35,632 bases of DNA from SIG291 sp045543455 (GTDB lineage: Bacteria > Bacillota > Clostridia > Lachnospirales > Lachnospiraceae). Under the pieces are notes generated by a model. The model had not been told where the DNA came from, did no database searches, and saw only the letters and a list, made by a program, of their open reading frames with translations. This document shows positions 1 to 8,003 of this stretch, piece by piece. The stretch is taken from contig JAZQMK010000093.1 of assembly GCA_045543455.1 (NCBI GenBank), positions 1-35,632 on the forward strand, written 5' to 3'. A program made the translations under genes and the position numbers. Position 1 is the first letter of the stretch; every line of letters begins with the position of its first letter.

Positions 1-495
1 ATGACCTTCATCAACAATTCTCTTATATATGGCATCTGCTCCAGCTTTTTCTGTATTGACAACAAAAAATGTAGCCTTCACATTATATCTTTTTAAAATA
101 TCTAAAATCTCCGGTGTTCTGTCGCTTGGTCCATCATCAAAAGTAAGATATACTTTTCTATCATAGATATGTTCTTCTGAAGCATCTGCATTAACAGTTG
201 GCTCAACACTGGATTGTTCCTCTCTAGTTGTTGGCTCAATACTGGATTGTTCTTCCTTAGTCGTTGGCTCCTCTTCCTGTTTTACTACATCCTTATCAGT
301 TTCAGCATTATTAATCTGATTATGATATTTTGTTGTAAATTTGTCCAATTTCTTTTCTAGCTTATCAACCCGTATAAATAAGAAAATGCACAAAATAATA
401 GGAACTAATATAAGTACCAATAATGTAATTATTATAAGTTTTTTAATACGTTCAACCCGTTTTCTATTGTCTAATGTATCATCTGTAATACTCAT
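1..495 (-). CDS. Membrane-anchored polysaccharide deacetylase (NodB fold), C-terminus cut by window edge
   Basis: Partial gene: 165 codons are visible and the frame is open to the left edge. The translation begins MSITDDTLDNRKRVERIKK, then has one membrane segment at about residues 21-43. A charged, Glu/Thr/Pro-rich stalk follows, with a duplicated EEQSSIEPTT / EEQSSVEPT unit at about residues 75-100. The NodB domain then starts, with the metal-binding motif VYLTFDDGPSDRTPEIL and later ATFFVV. This family removes acetyl groups from peptidoglycan or other surface polysaccharides outside the membrane; the exact substrate cannot be told. Two in-frame ATGs are possible, at 501 and 495. The GGGG ribosome binding site lies 3 nt before the first and 9 nt before the second, so I chose 495. 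It has its own promoter and follows the tsf terminator, so it is a separate unit. Confidence 0.9.
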   Translation of the reverse strand, partial: MSITDDTLDNRKRVERIKKLIIITLLVLILVPIILCIFLFIRVDKLEKKLDKFTTKYHNQINNAETDKDVVKQEEEPTTKEEQSSIEPTTREEQSSVEPTVNADASEEHIYDRKVYLTFDDGPSDRTPEILDILKRYNVKATFFVVNTEKAGADAIYKRIVDEGH

Positions 496-531
496 AGGCA
501 TTTTCCCCTTATTGTAGTCATATATGAACTT

Positions 532-560
532 ATTATAACATATATTGTAGAATTTTTGAA
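532..560 (-). promoter_or_regulatory. Promoter of the deacetylase gene
   Basis: On the minus strand TTCAAA (560-555) and TATAAT (537-532) are separated by 17 nt. TGT directly precedes the -10, giving an extended -10. The start codon lies about 37 nt downstream, leaving a leader of about 30 nt. This is a good vegetative (sigma-A) type match; activity is inferred. Confidence 0.7.
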
Positions 561-628
561 TATGTATTTTTAGATTTGAAGTAAAAAAGTTCCTAATTTA
601 TTCATCAAGTGATCTCTCTACTTTTCTG

Positions 629-662
629 TACAAAAGCAAAACGCCGGATTTTATTCCGGCGT
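629..662 (-). terminator. Rho-independent terminator of rpsB-tsf
   Basis: Stem 641-648 / 655-662 is 8 bp, GC-rich and perfect, with a 6-nt loop. On the minus strand it is followed by the T-rich run TTTTGCTTTTGT. It lies 15 nt past the tsf stop codon. Confidence 0.9.
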
Positions 663-676
663 CTTATATATGAAAA

Positions 677-1615
677 TTACATATTCATCTGCTTTGCTAC
701 TTCTTCTGCGAAGTTTTCTTCTTTCTTTTCAATACCTTCGCCTGTTTCAAAACGAACGAAGCCCTTAACTGAAAGATTAGCACCTGTTGCCTTAGCAACT
801 GAAGCTACATATTGTTCTACTGACTGCTTACCATCTTCAGCCTTTACATATGTCTGATCTAATAAACAAATTTCCTTAAGTTGCTTGTTGATACGACCAA
901 CGATCATACCTTCAATAACCTTTTCTGGCTTTGAAGCTTCCTTTGGATCGTTCATAATCTGAGCCTTAAGAATTTCTTTTTCATGCTCGATATATTCAGC
1001 ACTTACTTCGCTTCTGTTAGTATACTTAGGATTTAATGCTGCTACCTGCATAGCTACATTCTTTAAGCATTCCTTAACTTCATCGTTAACAACATCTGTC
1101 TTAGCTTCAACTAAAACACCAATCTTTCCACCGCCATGGATGTATGATACTACACAGCCTTCTGTTGCATCAACCTGTGCAAATCTTCTGATTGTAAGCT
1201 TTTCACCAATTCTTGCTACCATAGCTGATAACTGCTCTGATACTGTCTTAGATGAATCCTTTGCCCAACTTTCTGCTAAGAACGCATCAATATCAGCTGC
1301 TGATGTTGTTAATGCCTGAGCAACAACATCATCAACAAATGCATTGAATTCATCATTCTTTGCAACGAAGTCTGTTTCACTGTTAACTTCTACAATTGCA
1401 GCCTTCTTATCATCAGCGATAACAGTCTTAACAACACCTTCTGCTGCAATTCTGCCAGCCTTCTTAGCTGCTGCAGCAAGTCCTTTTTCTCTTAAGAACT
1501 CAACTGCCTTATCCATATCGCCGTCTGTAGCTGCAAGAGCCTTCTTACAATCCATCATACCAGCGCCTGTCATTTCTCTTAAATCTTTTACCATTCCTGC
1601 TGTAATAGCTGCCAT
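677..1615 (-). CDS. tsf: Elongation factor Ts
   Basis: 312 residues, a usual length for EF-Ts, the cytoplasmic factor that exchanges GDP for GTP on EF-Tu. The N-terminal UBA-like domain carries VKDLREMTGAGMMDCKKAL, and the core motif EVNSETDFVAKNDEF that contacts EF-Tu is present near residues 75-92. The rest covers the dimerisation and C-terminal modules and ends with NFAEEVAKQMNM. The start ATG has GGAGG 9 nt upstream. It lies 32 nt behind rpsB and is co-transcribed with it, then ends at a strong terminator. The pyrH and frr genes that often follow tsf in Firmicutes are not here. Confidence 0.98.
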   Translation of the reverse strand: MAAITAGMVKDLREMTGAGMMDCKKALAATDGDMDKAVEFLREKGLAAAAKKAGRIAAEGVVKTVIADDKKAAIVEVNSETDFVAKNDEFNAFVDDVVAQALTTSAADIDAFLAESWAKDSSKTVSEQLSAMVARIGEKLTIRRFAQVDATEGCVVSYIHGGGKIGVLVEAKTDVVNDEVKECLKNVAMQVAALNPKYTNRSEVSAEYIEHEKEILKAQIMNDPKEASKPEKVIEGMIVGRINKQLKEICLLDQTYVKAEDGKQSVEQYVASVAKATGANLSVKGFVRFETGEGIEKKEENFAEEVAKQMNM

Positions 1616-1647
1616 ATTCTTATTCCTCCGAATTTAAGTATTAGTAA

Positions 1648-2379
1648 TTACTCTTCAACAGTTTCTTCTGCGTCTGCTGTAACGTCAACCATTTCTGTAC
1701 CCTGGTTAGCTTCAATAACAGCATCTGCCATCTTACTAACAATAAGCTTTACAGCTCTGATTGCATCATCATTACCTGGAATTACGAAATCTAATTCTTC
1801 TGGATCACAGTTTGTATCTGCAATACCAATCAATGGAATACCAAGTGCATGTGCTTCCTGAATACAGATTCTTTCCTTCTTAGGATCTACTACGAAAATA
1901 GCATCTGGAATCTTCTTCATTTCCTTGATACCACCAAGGTTCTTGTTAAGCTTTTCTAATTCTTTCTTTAATACGATTACTTCTTTCTTAGGTAATACAT
2001 CAAATGTACCATCTTCCTGCATAGCTTCGATTTCTTTTAATCTTTCGATTCTGCTCTGGATAGTCTTGAAGTTAGTTAACATACCACCTAACCATCTTTC
2101 GTTTACATAGTACATACCGCAACGTTCTGCTTCTGACTGAACTGCATCCTGTGCCTGCTTCTTTGTACCAACGAATAAAATCTGTCCGCCTTCTGCAGCA
2201 ATATCAAAAATTGCTTTGTAAGCTTCATCCACTTTACCTACTGACTTCTGTAAGTCGATGATGTGGATATCATTTCTTTCTGTGTAGATGTACTCTGCCA
2301 TCTTAGGGTTCCATCTTCTTGTTTGGTGTCCAAAATGTACACCTGCTTCGAGTAATTGCTTCATTGAAATTACGCTCAT
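1648..2379 (-). CDS. rpsB: 30S ribosomal protein S2
   Basis: 243 residues beginning MSVISMKQLLEAGVHFGHQ, which is the S2 signature; RRWNPKMAEYIYTERNDIHI and the later PDAIFVVDP and PLIGIADTNCDP segments also fit. S2 assembles late on the back of the 30S head and recruits S1 in many bacteria. The reading frame can be extended 12 codons upstream, but the GGAGG site sits 7 nt before the ATG at 2379 and S2 homology starts there, so I chose that start. The C-terminus is acidic (DVTADAEETVEE). It is the first gene of the rpsB-tsf unit with its own promoter and a structured leader. Confidence 0.98.
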   Translation of the reverse strand: MSVISMKQLLEAGVHFGHQTRRWNPKMAEYIYTERNDIHIIDLQKSVGKVDEAYKAIFDIAAEGGQILFVGTKKQAQDAVQSEAERCGMYYVNERWLGGMLTNFKTIQSRIERLKEIEAMQEDGTFDVLPKKEVIVLKKELEKLNKNLGGIKEMKKIPDAIFVVDPKKERICIQEAHALGIPLIGIADTNCDPEELDFVIPGNDDAIRAVKLIVSKMADAVIEANQGTEMVDVTADAEETVEE

Positions 2380-2423
2380 TGTTATACCTCCATTTGGTTG
2401 TTGTCTTCCGCACATTTTAACTA

Positions 2424-2450
2424 TCGGATAACCTTACGGCACCAGTCCGA
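2424..2450 (-). promoter_or_regulatory. Structured 5' leader of rpsB (candidate S2 autoregulatory element)
   Basis: The rpsB leader is about 95 nt. It contains an outer stem TCGGA / TCCGA (2446-2450 with 2424-2428) enclosing an inner GCC-GTAA-GGT hairpin (2440-2431) with a GNRA tetraloop. Ribosomal protein operons often carry such leaders that bind their own product. The structure is visible; the regulatory role is inferred. Confidence 0.45.
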
Positions 2451-2481
2451 AAATCCATATGCGTGTTTTTTACCAAACGAT

Positions 2482-2510
2482 ATTGTAACACAAGCCAAAG
2501 TTAATAGCAA
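2482..2510 (-). promoter_or_regulatory. Promoter of rpsB-tsf
   Basis: On the minus strand TTGCTA (2510-2505) and TACAAT (2487-2482) are exactly 17 nt apart. TGT immediately before the -10 gives an extended -10. It lies between the pectate lyase terminator and rpsB. Confidence 0.85.
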
Positions 2511-2530
2511 GTACTTTTTTACATTTTTAT

Positions 2531-2570
2531 AAAAAAACAGTCAAAGAGACGCACCTTTCGATGCGCCTCT
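2531..2570 (-). terminator. Rho-independent terminator of the pectate lyase gene
   Basis: Stem about 2545-2553 / 2562-2570, with one G-T type mismatch and an 8-nt loop, starting about 15 nt past the stop codon. On the minus strand it is followed by CTG and a run of seven T (2537-2531). Confidence 0.85.
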
Positions 2571-2584
2571 TCTCATTTTTAAGA

Positions 2585-5500
2585 TTACTGTAATGAAATA
2601 TAGTATAAGTTAGTTGTATCGCCCTTTGTAATTGTGTGTGTACCAGCTGATAATGTCACTGTAACAACACCATTTGAAGCTGTATAACTTGTTCCATCAA
2701 TCTTAACTTTCTTGCTAAAGTCTGAGTTAAATACTAATGTTAACTTCATAGACTTTGTTGTTGTAAACTTAACGCTTGTAGATGATTCCATCTTTAAGCA
2801 CTGCTTTAATGTCATACCACCGTAGCTTACTGTACCCTTTGATGTAGATAAGTTACCTGTAATTGTGAAGAATGAACTTGTCTTTCCAGATTCAGTAAAG
2901 TTGTGTACTGTAGCTGTTGTTGAGCTTGAGCTACTTGATGAGCCTGAGCTACTTGATGAACCCGATGAGCTTGAGCTACCTGATGAGCTTGAGCTGCCTG
3001 ATGAGCTTGAACCACCTGGGTTTGTGCTACCTGAAGTACCTGATGATAAGCTTGAGCCTACACCATATGACTTAAGTGAGCTTGAGCTCTTAATTTCAAA
3101 TAAACCGTTCATATTGATGCTTCCATCTGAGTTTCTAAATACTTCATGATAGTTTGTAGCATACTTACCTGATGAATATCCAGGAATTGATGTACTTACA
3201 AAGTCTGAACTTGAAATAGAAACTGCTGTTGTCTTTGGTGATGTTGAGCTTGAGTATGAACCTGAAGCTGTATAGTAGTACTTACCACCATTAGCTGAAA
3301 CTACCTTTGATAATTTACCTAAGTACTTATCACTTGCTGAGTTGTTGTATGATAACAAGTTGCTGTATGTTGCACTTGATGATGTTCTGTAGCACATAAA
3401 GTTACCCTTAGATGCATATACACCATTACCAACTGCTGTACAGTTTGTCATCTTGATAGCGCCACCATTACCGTTATCTGTGAAACCACAAGCACCATTG
3501 TTGAATGCTAAGCTGTTTGTAATAACGTGAGGTGTTGGACACTGTCCGTTGCTACCACCTAATTTAAATCCGTTCATATCGCCATTAGCTGAACCTGTAC
3601 CATCTGTTAACTTACCGTTACCAAATGCAACACAGTTCTTAATTGTAACAACGCCAATTGAACCTGTTTCTGGTTTAGCATATAAATCCCAACCATCATC
3701 TGAGTTACAGTATGCGATACATCCGTCAAATACGTTGCCTTCGCCACATGTTAACTTAGCTGCAAAACCGTCTGCGTTTTCTGCTGTAGCTTCATCCTTG
3801 TTGTTGAATGATGTACAGTTCTTAATTAAGTTATTTGATGGCCACTGTGAAACTGATGAGTAGCTTGTGTTATAACGGCTTAACTGAAGACCTGAGTCAT
3901 GGTTCTCATAGAACTGACACATTTCAATTATGTTGTTATCACCTGATAATAACATACCGTTGTCACCAGCACCCTTAATATCAATTCCGTAGAAATGCCA
4001 GTATGAACCGTCTAATACGATACCTCTGTTTGAACCTGATTCGCTCATTGAGCTGAAATCAAGGATTACTTCACCATTGTTGTATGCAACAACCTTCTTG
4101 TAAGCACCAGAGTTACCCTTGTTGCTTTCCTGAATTAAGATTGTGCTGCTGAACTTATATGTACCTGGTAACATATAAATTGTTTGACCAGCTGAAACCT
4201 TTGTAATAGCTGTTGTAAATGCCATTGGTGAACTGTATGTTCCTGATGCGCTTGATGAACCACTTGGTGATACATAAATTGCATTAGAAGAAATCTGTTG
4301 TTGTGTTGTTGACTGTGTTGGTGCCTGTGTAGCCTGTGTTGTAGCTTGTGTTGGCGCCTGTGTAGCCTGTGTTGTTGACTGTGTTGGTGTTGTAGAACCT
4401 GATGAAGATCCCGAACCACCTGTAGCACTCTTTGAGTCTACCTGAACTTTAAATACGTTAATACCGCTACCTGATGAGTAAAGGTATACATAACCAGCAT
4501 CACCTGAATATGTGTATGAACCAAGTGCTGCTGATGCAGGTGCAGAAATTTCACCTAACTTCTTGCCAGAAGCATCTGCTACAACAAGTGTTCTTGCTGA
4601 AGAGCCTGAGCTCTTTAATACTACTTTAATTACGTCATTTCCTGATACAGGAACCTTGATTGCACGGTATGATGTACTACCGCCACCGCCTAAAGCAAGT
4701 GTATATGTGTATTCTGTACCATCAACTGTAACTGTTTCAGCCTTAACTTGCATTGTCTTTGAGCTTGTAGCTATTAAGCCAAGACCATCAACTGTTGTTG
4801 AAGATGAAATTGTACCAAGGCTCTTGAAGTTAGAGTTCTTGAAATTCCATGATGTAGAAGTTGATGATGAGCTTGAACCTGAGTTCTGTGTTGGAGCCTG
4901 TGTAGCCTGTGTTGTTGACTGTGTTGGTGTGCTTGAACCTGAACCACCGTATGAAGTTGTTTCAAAAATCCAAAGCTGTCCGCTGCCACCCCAGTATGAC
5001 CACTGGCAAACGTTAGCACCATCTTCTGTTGAAATGTTATAAACATCTAAACCTTTTTCGCTATTTGTTAATTTTGTTAATACTGCATATTGACCATTTG
5101 AAATCTGTCTGATTTCAAACTTCTGGCAATCATATCCGTTTGCATCCCAAAGACCGATATTTGTACCATCTGTTGCACCCCAGTTATATACATCGAGGTT
5201 ATAGTTGCCTAAAGCACTCTTTAATGTATAATATCCGTCACTTGCAAGTTCTACATACCACTTCTGACCAGCTACACCTGTACCTGTACCCTGACATACA
5301 TTAGCACCTGCATAACCGTTGTTATTTTCTACCTGAAGGTATTTGTTGCTGTTTACATTCTTGATGTAGTACCAACCATTAGCAATTGTACCTGTAACTG
5401 CACTTGAACCACCTGAAGCCTGTGTTGTAGGTGCCTGTGTTGTAGGTGCCTGTGTTGCCTGTGTTGGAGCCTGTGTAGCTGCTGTTGTAGCTACTGAACC

Positions 5501-7144
5501 TGATGTTGATGTTGAAGCCTTCTTACCGTTACCACCGATTGAAACGATAGATGACTTGTAATTCTTTAATTTGTTCTTTAAATCACTGTTAACACTGTAA
5601 TCTCTATCTAATGCTGTGCCAGAGAATGTATAATCAAAATCTCCACCCTGAACACGACCAGCATATTTTTCTACAGTTGCCTTAGCATCAGCTGCTGACT
5701 GCACTGTATATGAATAGAAATCACTTGCTGTATCGAAGTTACTGTATGTGTTTCCACCGCTCTTTGTCTTATATGAGCTTGGAACCTTTTCACTTCTGCT
5801 TGATGCTTCATAGCAGTCAAAGCTTGTTGAATTATCTTTATGTGTTATTGGCTTAACTGTGCTACCTGCATATACGTTGCCGTATGACTTAATCATACCA
5901 CCTGCATCTGATGCAATAGCATCGCCATCTGCAATATCTGTACCCTGTTGTGAAATTAACATTGGGTCATTTGAATCTAAGAAATAGTTAGCTTCTGAGA
6001 AAATAGAAGCACCTAATCTACAGATCATACCATACTTAGCAATACCATCATATAAGTTGTTGTAGCAGTGAACTGCTGTTGAACATCTTACTAATGGATG
6101 ACGTGAATCTGAGTGATCATACCAGTTGTGATGATATGTGATGAAGTTTAATACATCTGCAGATTCTTTATTACCATTTAAGTGTGACTTTCCAGTATCC
6201 CAGAAATGGTTGTATGAATGTGTTACATACTTAGACTTCTTTGTATCAAGAGCGCCATCACCCTTAGCCTGGTCAGCATCACTACCTGCTTCACCATAGA
6301 AGAAATCACAGTTATGAACCCATACGTGATCATTTGACTGTTGTAAACCTACATTATCGCCTTCAGAACTGTCGCAGTTCATAAGACCAATATTTCTAAT
6401 CTCGACATTGCTTGAATTTTTAATTCTGATTCCCCAACCATTAGCAACTGCGTCGAAACCTACGCCTTCAATTGTAAGGCCACCTGTAACGCCATCAATT
6501 AAGATGTCTCCACCCTGTAATGATGATGGATCAGTAATGTTACCAATCATTCTGATACATACAGGATTGCTTGAGTTTTTCTTTAATGCTGTAACAATGT
6601 TCTGGAAACCTGTAGCACCTACTGCTGAAGCACTATTCTTTGTATCAGGTGTAATATACACTACTACTGCATTTGACTTAAGTGTACCGTCATTGTTGTA
6701 CGCGCCTGATGATGAGCCATTAACAAACGCGAAACCTGTTCTTTCATGTGCCTTAACTGAAAGTGTTGATGTAACTACTGCTTTAGATTCATTAACACTT
6801 CCATTGATGATTGGAACTATCTTAAGTGTATAGTTACCAGCTGATAATCCTAAAGCATCAGCTCTGTAATAGCCGTTGTACTTTCTGATTAACTGATCAT
6901 CGATCTGTGTGTATGAAGAAGCTGATGACTTCTTGTAATACACGTTGTAACCTGTTGCCCCGCTGAGTGGTTCCCATTCAACAAACGCTGTTTCTAACCA
7001 ACCACCCTGTTCTGTAACATTAATACCGTTACTAGAAGCAGCTTTTGATGGCTTGTTGTAAAGCGCCAATGGTAAAACCAGTGCACAAACTAATAAGATT
7101 GCACACACCCTTCGCAATGTGCGATTGTGAAATAATTGTTTCAT
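2585..7144 (-). CDS. Secreted multidomain pectate lyase: PL1 + ricin-type lectin + PL9
   Basis: 1519 residues. Domain order: signal peptide 1-35 (cut near SKA-ASS); fibronectin-III-like 40-130; PL1 pectate lyase about 135-535, with DGALD (296-300) and HHNWYDHSDSRHPLVR (338-353; Arg348 is the likely catalytic base); Thr/Gln/Pro linker; ricin-B-type lectin 585-730 with QKW and QLW repeats; linker; beta-sandwich module 765-905; linker; PL9 pectate lyase about 951-1360; Ser/Gly linker; C-terminal putative binding module 1410-1519. The PL9 part keeps Asp1125, Asp1149, Asp1150 and Asp1153 with the Pel9A calcium-site spacing, and Lys1194 in GFKLGG as likely catalytic base. Both families cleave polygalacturonate by beta-elimination with calcium. 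No sortase or S-layer anchor is seen, so it is probably released or held by its binding modules. GGAGG lies 6 nt before the ATG. The gene is monocistronic. Confidence 0.95.
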   Translation of the reverse strand: MKQLFHNRTLRRVCAILLVCALVLPLALYNKPSKAASSNGINVTEQGGWLETAFVEWEPLSGATGYNVYYKKSSASSYTQIDDQLIRKYNGYYRADALGLSAGNYTLKIVPIINGSVNESKAVVTSTLSVKAHERTGFAFVNGSSSGAYNNDGTLKSNAVVVYITPDTKNSASAVGATGFQNIVTALKKNSSNPVCIRMIGNITDPSSLQGGDILIDGVTGGLTIEGVGFDAVANGWGIRIKNSSNVEIRNIGLMNCDSSEGDNVGLQQSNDHVWVHNCDFFYGEAGSDADQAKGDGALDTKKSKYVTHSYNHFWDTGKSHLNGNKESADVLNFITYHHNWYDHSDSRHPLVRCSTAVHCYNNLYDGIAKYGMICRLGASIFSEANYFLDSNDPMLISQQGTDIADGDAIASDAGGMIKSYGNVYAGSTVKPITHKDNSTSFDCYEASSRSEKVPSSYKTKSGGNTYSNFDTASDFYSYTVQSAADAKATVEKYAGRVQGGDFDYTFSGTALDRDYSVNSDLKNKLKNYKSSIVSIGGNGKKASTSTSGSVATTAATQAPTQATQAPTTQAPTTQASGGSSAVTGTIANGWYYIKNVNSNKYLQVENNNGYAGANVCQGTGTGVAGQKWYVELASDGYYTLKSALGNYNLDVYNWGATDGTNIGLWDANGYDCQKFEIRQISNGQYAVLTKLTNSEKGLDVYNISTEDGANVCQWSYWGGSGQLWIFETTSYGGSGSSTPTQSTTQATQAPTQNSGSSSSSTSTSWNFKNSNFKSLGTISSSTTVDGLGLIATSSKTMQVKAETVTVDGTEYTYTLALGGGGSTSYRAIKVPVSGNDVIKVVLKSSGSSARTLVVADASGKKLGEISAPASAALGSYTYSGDAGYVYLYSSGSGINVFKVQVDSKSATGGSGSSSGSTTPTQSTTQATQAPTQATTQATQAPTQSTTQQQISSNAIYVSPSGSSSASGTYSSPMAFTTAITKVSAGQTIYMLPGTYKFSSTILIQESNKGNSGAYKKVVAYNNGEVILDFSSMSESGSNRGIVLDGSYWHFYGIDIKGAGDNGMLLSGDNNIIEMCQFYENHDSGLQLSRYNTSYSSVSQWPSNNLIKNCTSFNNKDEATAENADGFAAKLTCGEGNVFDGCIAYCNSDDGWDLYAKPETGSIGVVTIKNCVAFGNGKLTDGTGSANGDMNGFKLGGSNGQCPTPHVITNSLAFNNGACGFTDNGNGGAIKMTNCTAVGNGVYASKGNFMCYRTSSSATYSNLLSYNNSASDKYLGKLSKVVSANGGKYYYTASGSYSSSTSPKTTAVSISSSDFVSTSIPGYSSGKYATNYHEVFRNSDGSINMNGLFEIKSSSSLKSYGVGSSLSSGTSGSTNPGGSSSSGSSSSSGSSSSSGSSSSSGSSSSSSSTTATVHNFTESGKTSSFFTITGNLSTSKGTVSYGGMTLKQCLKMESSTSVKFTTTKSMKLTLVFNSDFSKKVKIDGTSYTASNGVVTVTLSAGTHTITKGDTTNLYYISLQ
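2921..3052 (-). repeat. Ser/Gly-rich linker repeat (GSSSSS units) in the pectate lyase
   Basis: Encodes residues about 1365-1408, with tandem (G)SSSSS units between the PL9 domain and the C-terminal module. The tandem TGATGAGCTTGAGC-like DNA makes long antisense reading frames, which I do not regard as genes. Confidence 0.85.
4295..4423 (-). repeat. Thr/Gln/Ala/Pro linker repeat upstream of the PL9 domain
   Basis: Encodes residues about 908-950, with repeated TQATQAPTQ units. Very similar blocks recur at 4853-4936 and 5411-5512, so these are internal DNA repeats that could recombine and shuffle modules. Confidence 0.85.
4853..4936 (-). repeat. Thr/Gln/Ala/Pro linker repeat between lectin and beta-sandwich modules
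   Basis: Encodes residues about 737-764 (PTQSTTQATQAPTQ followed by a Ser run), nearly the same as the start of the linker at 4295-4423. Confidence 0.8.
5411..5512 (-). repeat. Thr/Gln/Ala/Pro linker repeat after the PL1 domain
   Basis: Encodes residues about 545-578 (ATQAPTQATQAPTTQAPTTQ). It separates the PL1 domain from the ricin-type lectin domain. Confidence 0.8.
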
Positions 7145-7410
7145 AAAATGCCTCCTTTTATTTTTGCGTTACCCGCTCTTTTATATTACTACATTTTAAC
7201 AAAAAATGGAATAGTACCTAAGTACTAATTATTACAATTTTGCCATTTTTTACATCATTTCTTAATATTTATTGTGCACATTGCACAAAACCATTGTATA
7301 TTAAACCGAATTACATATGTAATGTTGCACACACTCTAAAGTTTTCAGTAGTTTTTCAACTGTTTTTTATTTTAAAATTCTGTTAATAATCTATTTATGT
7401 TCAAAATAAC
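7145..7410 (-). promoter_or_regulatory. Upstream region of the pectate lyase with two dyad symmetries
   Basis: Very AT-rich stretch with no gene on either strand. It holds the dyad TTGTGCA-ATG-TGCACAA (7288-7272, 7-bp arms, 3-nt spacer) and a second dyad TAGTAC-TTAG-GTACTA (7227-7212, 6-bp arms, 4-nt spacer). A further half-like TTGCACACA lies near 7325. No -35/-10 pair with good spacing stands out; the best -10 is TATAAA near 7180. The dyads are candidate operators for a pectin- or catabolite-responsive regulator; that role is inferred. Confidence 0.45.
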
Positions 7411-7461
7411 AAAGAAAAAGTTCTATAACAAATATTCTTTTTCTAACATTTGTTATAGAAC
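7411..7461 (-). terminator. Terminator at the end of the fla/che operon
   Basis: Perfect 14-bp stem GTTCTATAACAAAT (7420-7433 with 7448-7461) and a 14-nt loop. On the minus strand it is followed by TTTTTCTTT. It starts 9 nt past the stop codon of the last operon gene. Confidence 0.9.
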
Positions 7462-7469
7462 TCTTTTTA

Positions 7470-7988
7470 TTATGACGACATTAATATTTTCGCTATTTCT
7501 TCATAGGATAGTCCGAACGAAATCTTTTTTTCTCCGGCACGTATTCTTACATCATATTTCTTTTCTTCAAGAAATCTATTGAAATCAACTGCATTTTCAA
7601 TAGCTCCTGCTTCCTGTAGCATCTGACACACCTTTAATGAAGAATTCATTCCACTAGGTATATATATAACCGCTTGTGTCTGATTATCCGTTGGTGCCTC
7701 TGTTGGTGCATCAGTTGGCGTTTCTTCTGGTGCCTTTGTTGGTGCATCAGTTGGTATTTCTTCTGGCACCTTTGTAGCCTCTTCAGTAGGCTTTTTTGTC
7801 TGTTCTTCAGAATTTGTAGGACGTTGCCCTGTTATATTATCTTTCATAACCATACCCAACTGGGTTGCTCGTTTTTTTATGTCCTCATCAGACATTTTCT
7901 TAGGATTAAGGGCAAAATTGATAGAAAGTAAAATAGTTGTAACCAGTACCCCTACTCCTATGCCTCTTATAAAATATTTCAATTTCAT
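7470..7988 (-). CDS. Membrane protein with a C-terminal MltG/YceG N-domain-like (LysM-like) module, no transglycosylase domain
   Basis: 172 residues: one membrane segment at 8-28, a short region to about 55, a Thr/Pro/Glu stalk with repeats of the kind TDAPTKAPEE at 60-102, then a small domain at about 106-170 (VIYIPSGMNSSLKVCQMLQ ... FNRFLEEKKYDVRIRAG ... SYEEIAKILMSS). That domain resembles the N-terminal LysM-like part of endolytic transglycosylase MltG, which starts with V-x-IPxG and ends with a G-x-SYEEI segment. The catalytic domain, which would add roughly 200 residues with its essential Glu, is absent. It may therefore bind glycan outside the membrane rather than cut it; this is inference. 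GGAG lies 8 nt before the ATG. It is the last gene of the operon and precedes a strong terminator. Confidence 0.75.
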   Translation of the reverse strand: MKLKYFIRGIGVGVLVTTILLSINFALNPKKMSDEDIKKRATQLGMVMKDNITGQRPTNSEEQTKKPTEEATKVPEEIPTDAPTKAPEETPTDAPTEAPTDNQTQAVIYIPSGMNSSLKVCQMLQEAGAIENAVDFNRFLEEKKYDVRIRAGEKKISFGLSYEEIAKILMSS

Positions 7989-8003
7989 TGTAATGTCTCC
8001 AGT

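Noticed and set aside
609..857. Plus-strand reading frame of 82 codons over the tsf terminator and 3' end
   Set aside because: It crosses the terminator hairpin and is antisense to tsf; no supporting ribosome binding site or similarity.
4512..5042. A 176-codon plus-strand reading frame, and others opposite the pectate lyase (2865-3149, 3549-3863, 6408-6833)
   Set aside because: They are antisense to a clear, well-conserved protein, arise from its biased Ser/Thr/Gln codons, have no good ribosome binding sites, and look like no known protein.
2921..5512. CRISPR-like spaced repeats in the pectate lyase
   Set aside because: The repeats are in frame, encode Ser/Gly and Thr/Gln/Pro linkers, vary in length and have no equal-size unique spacers.
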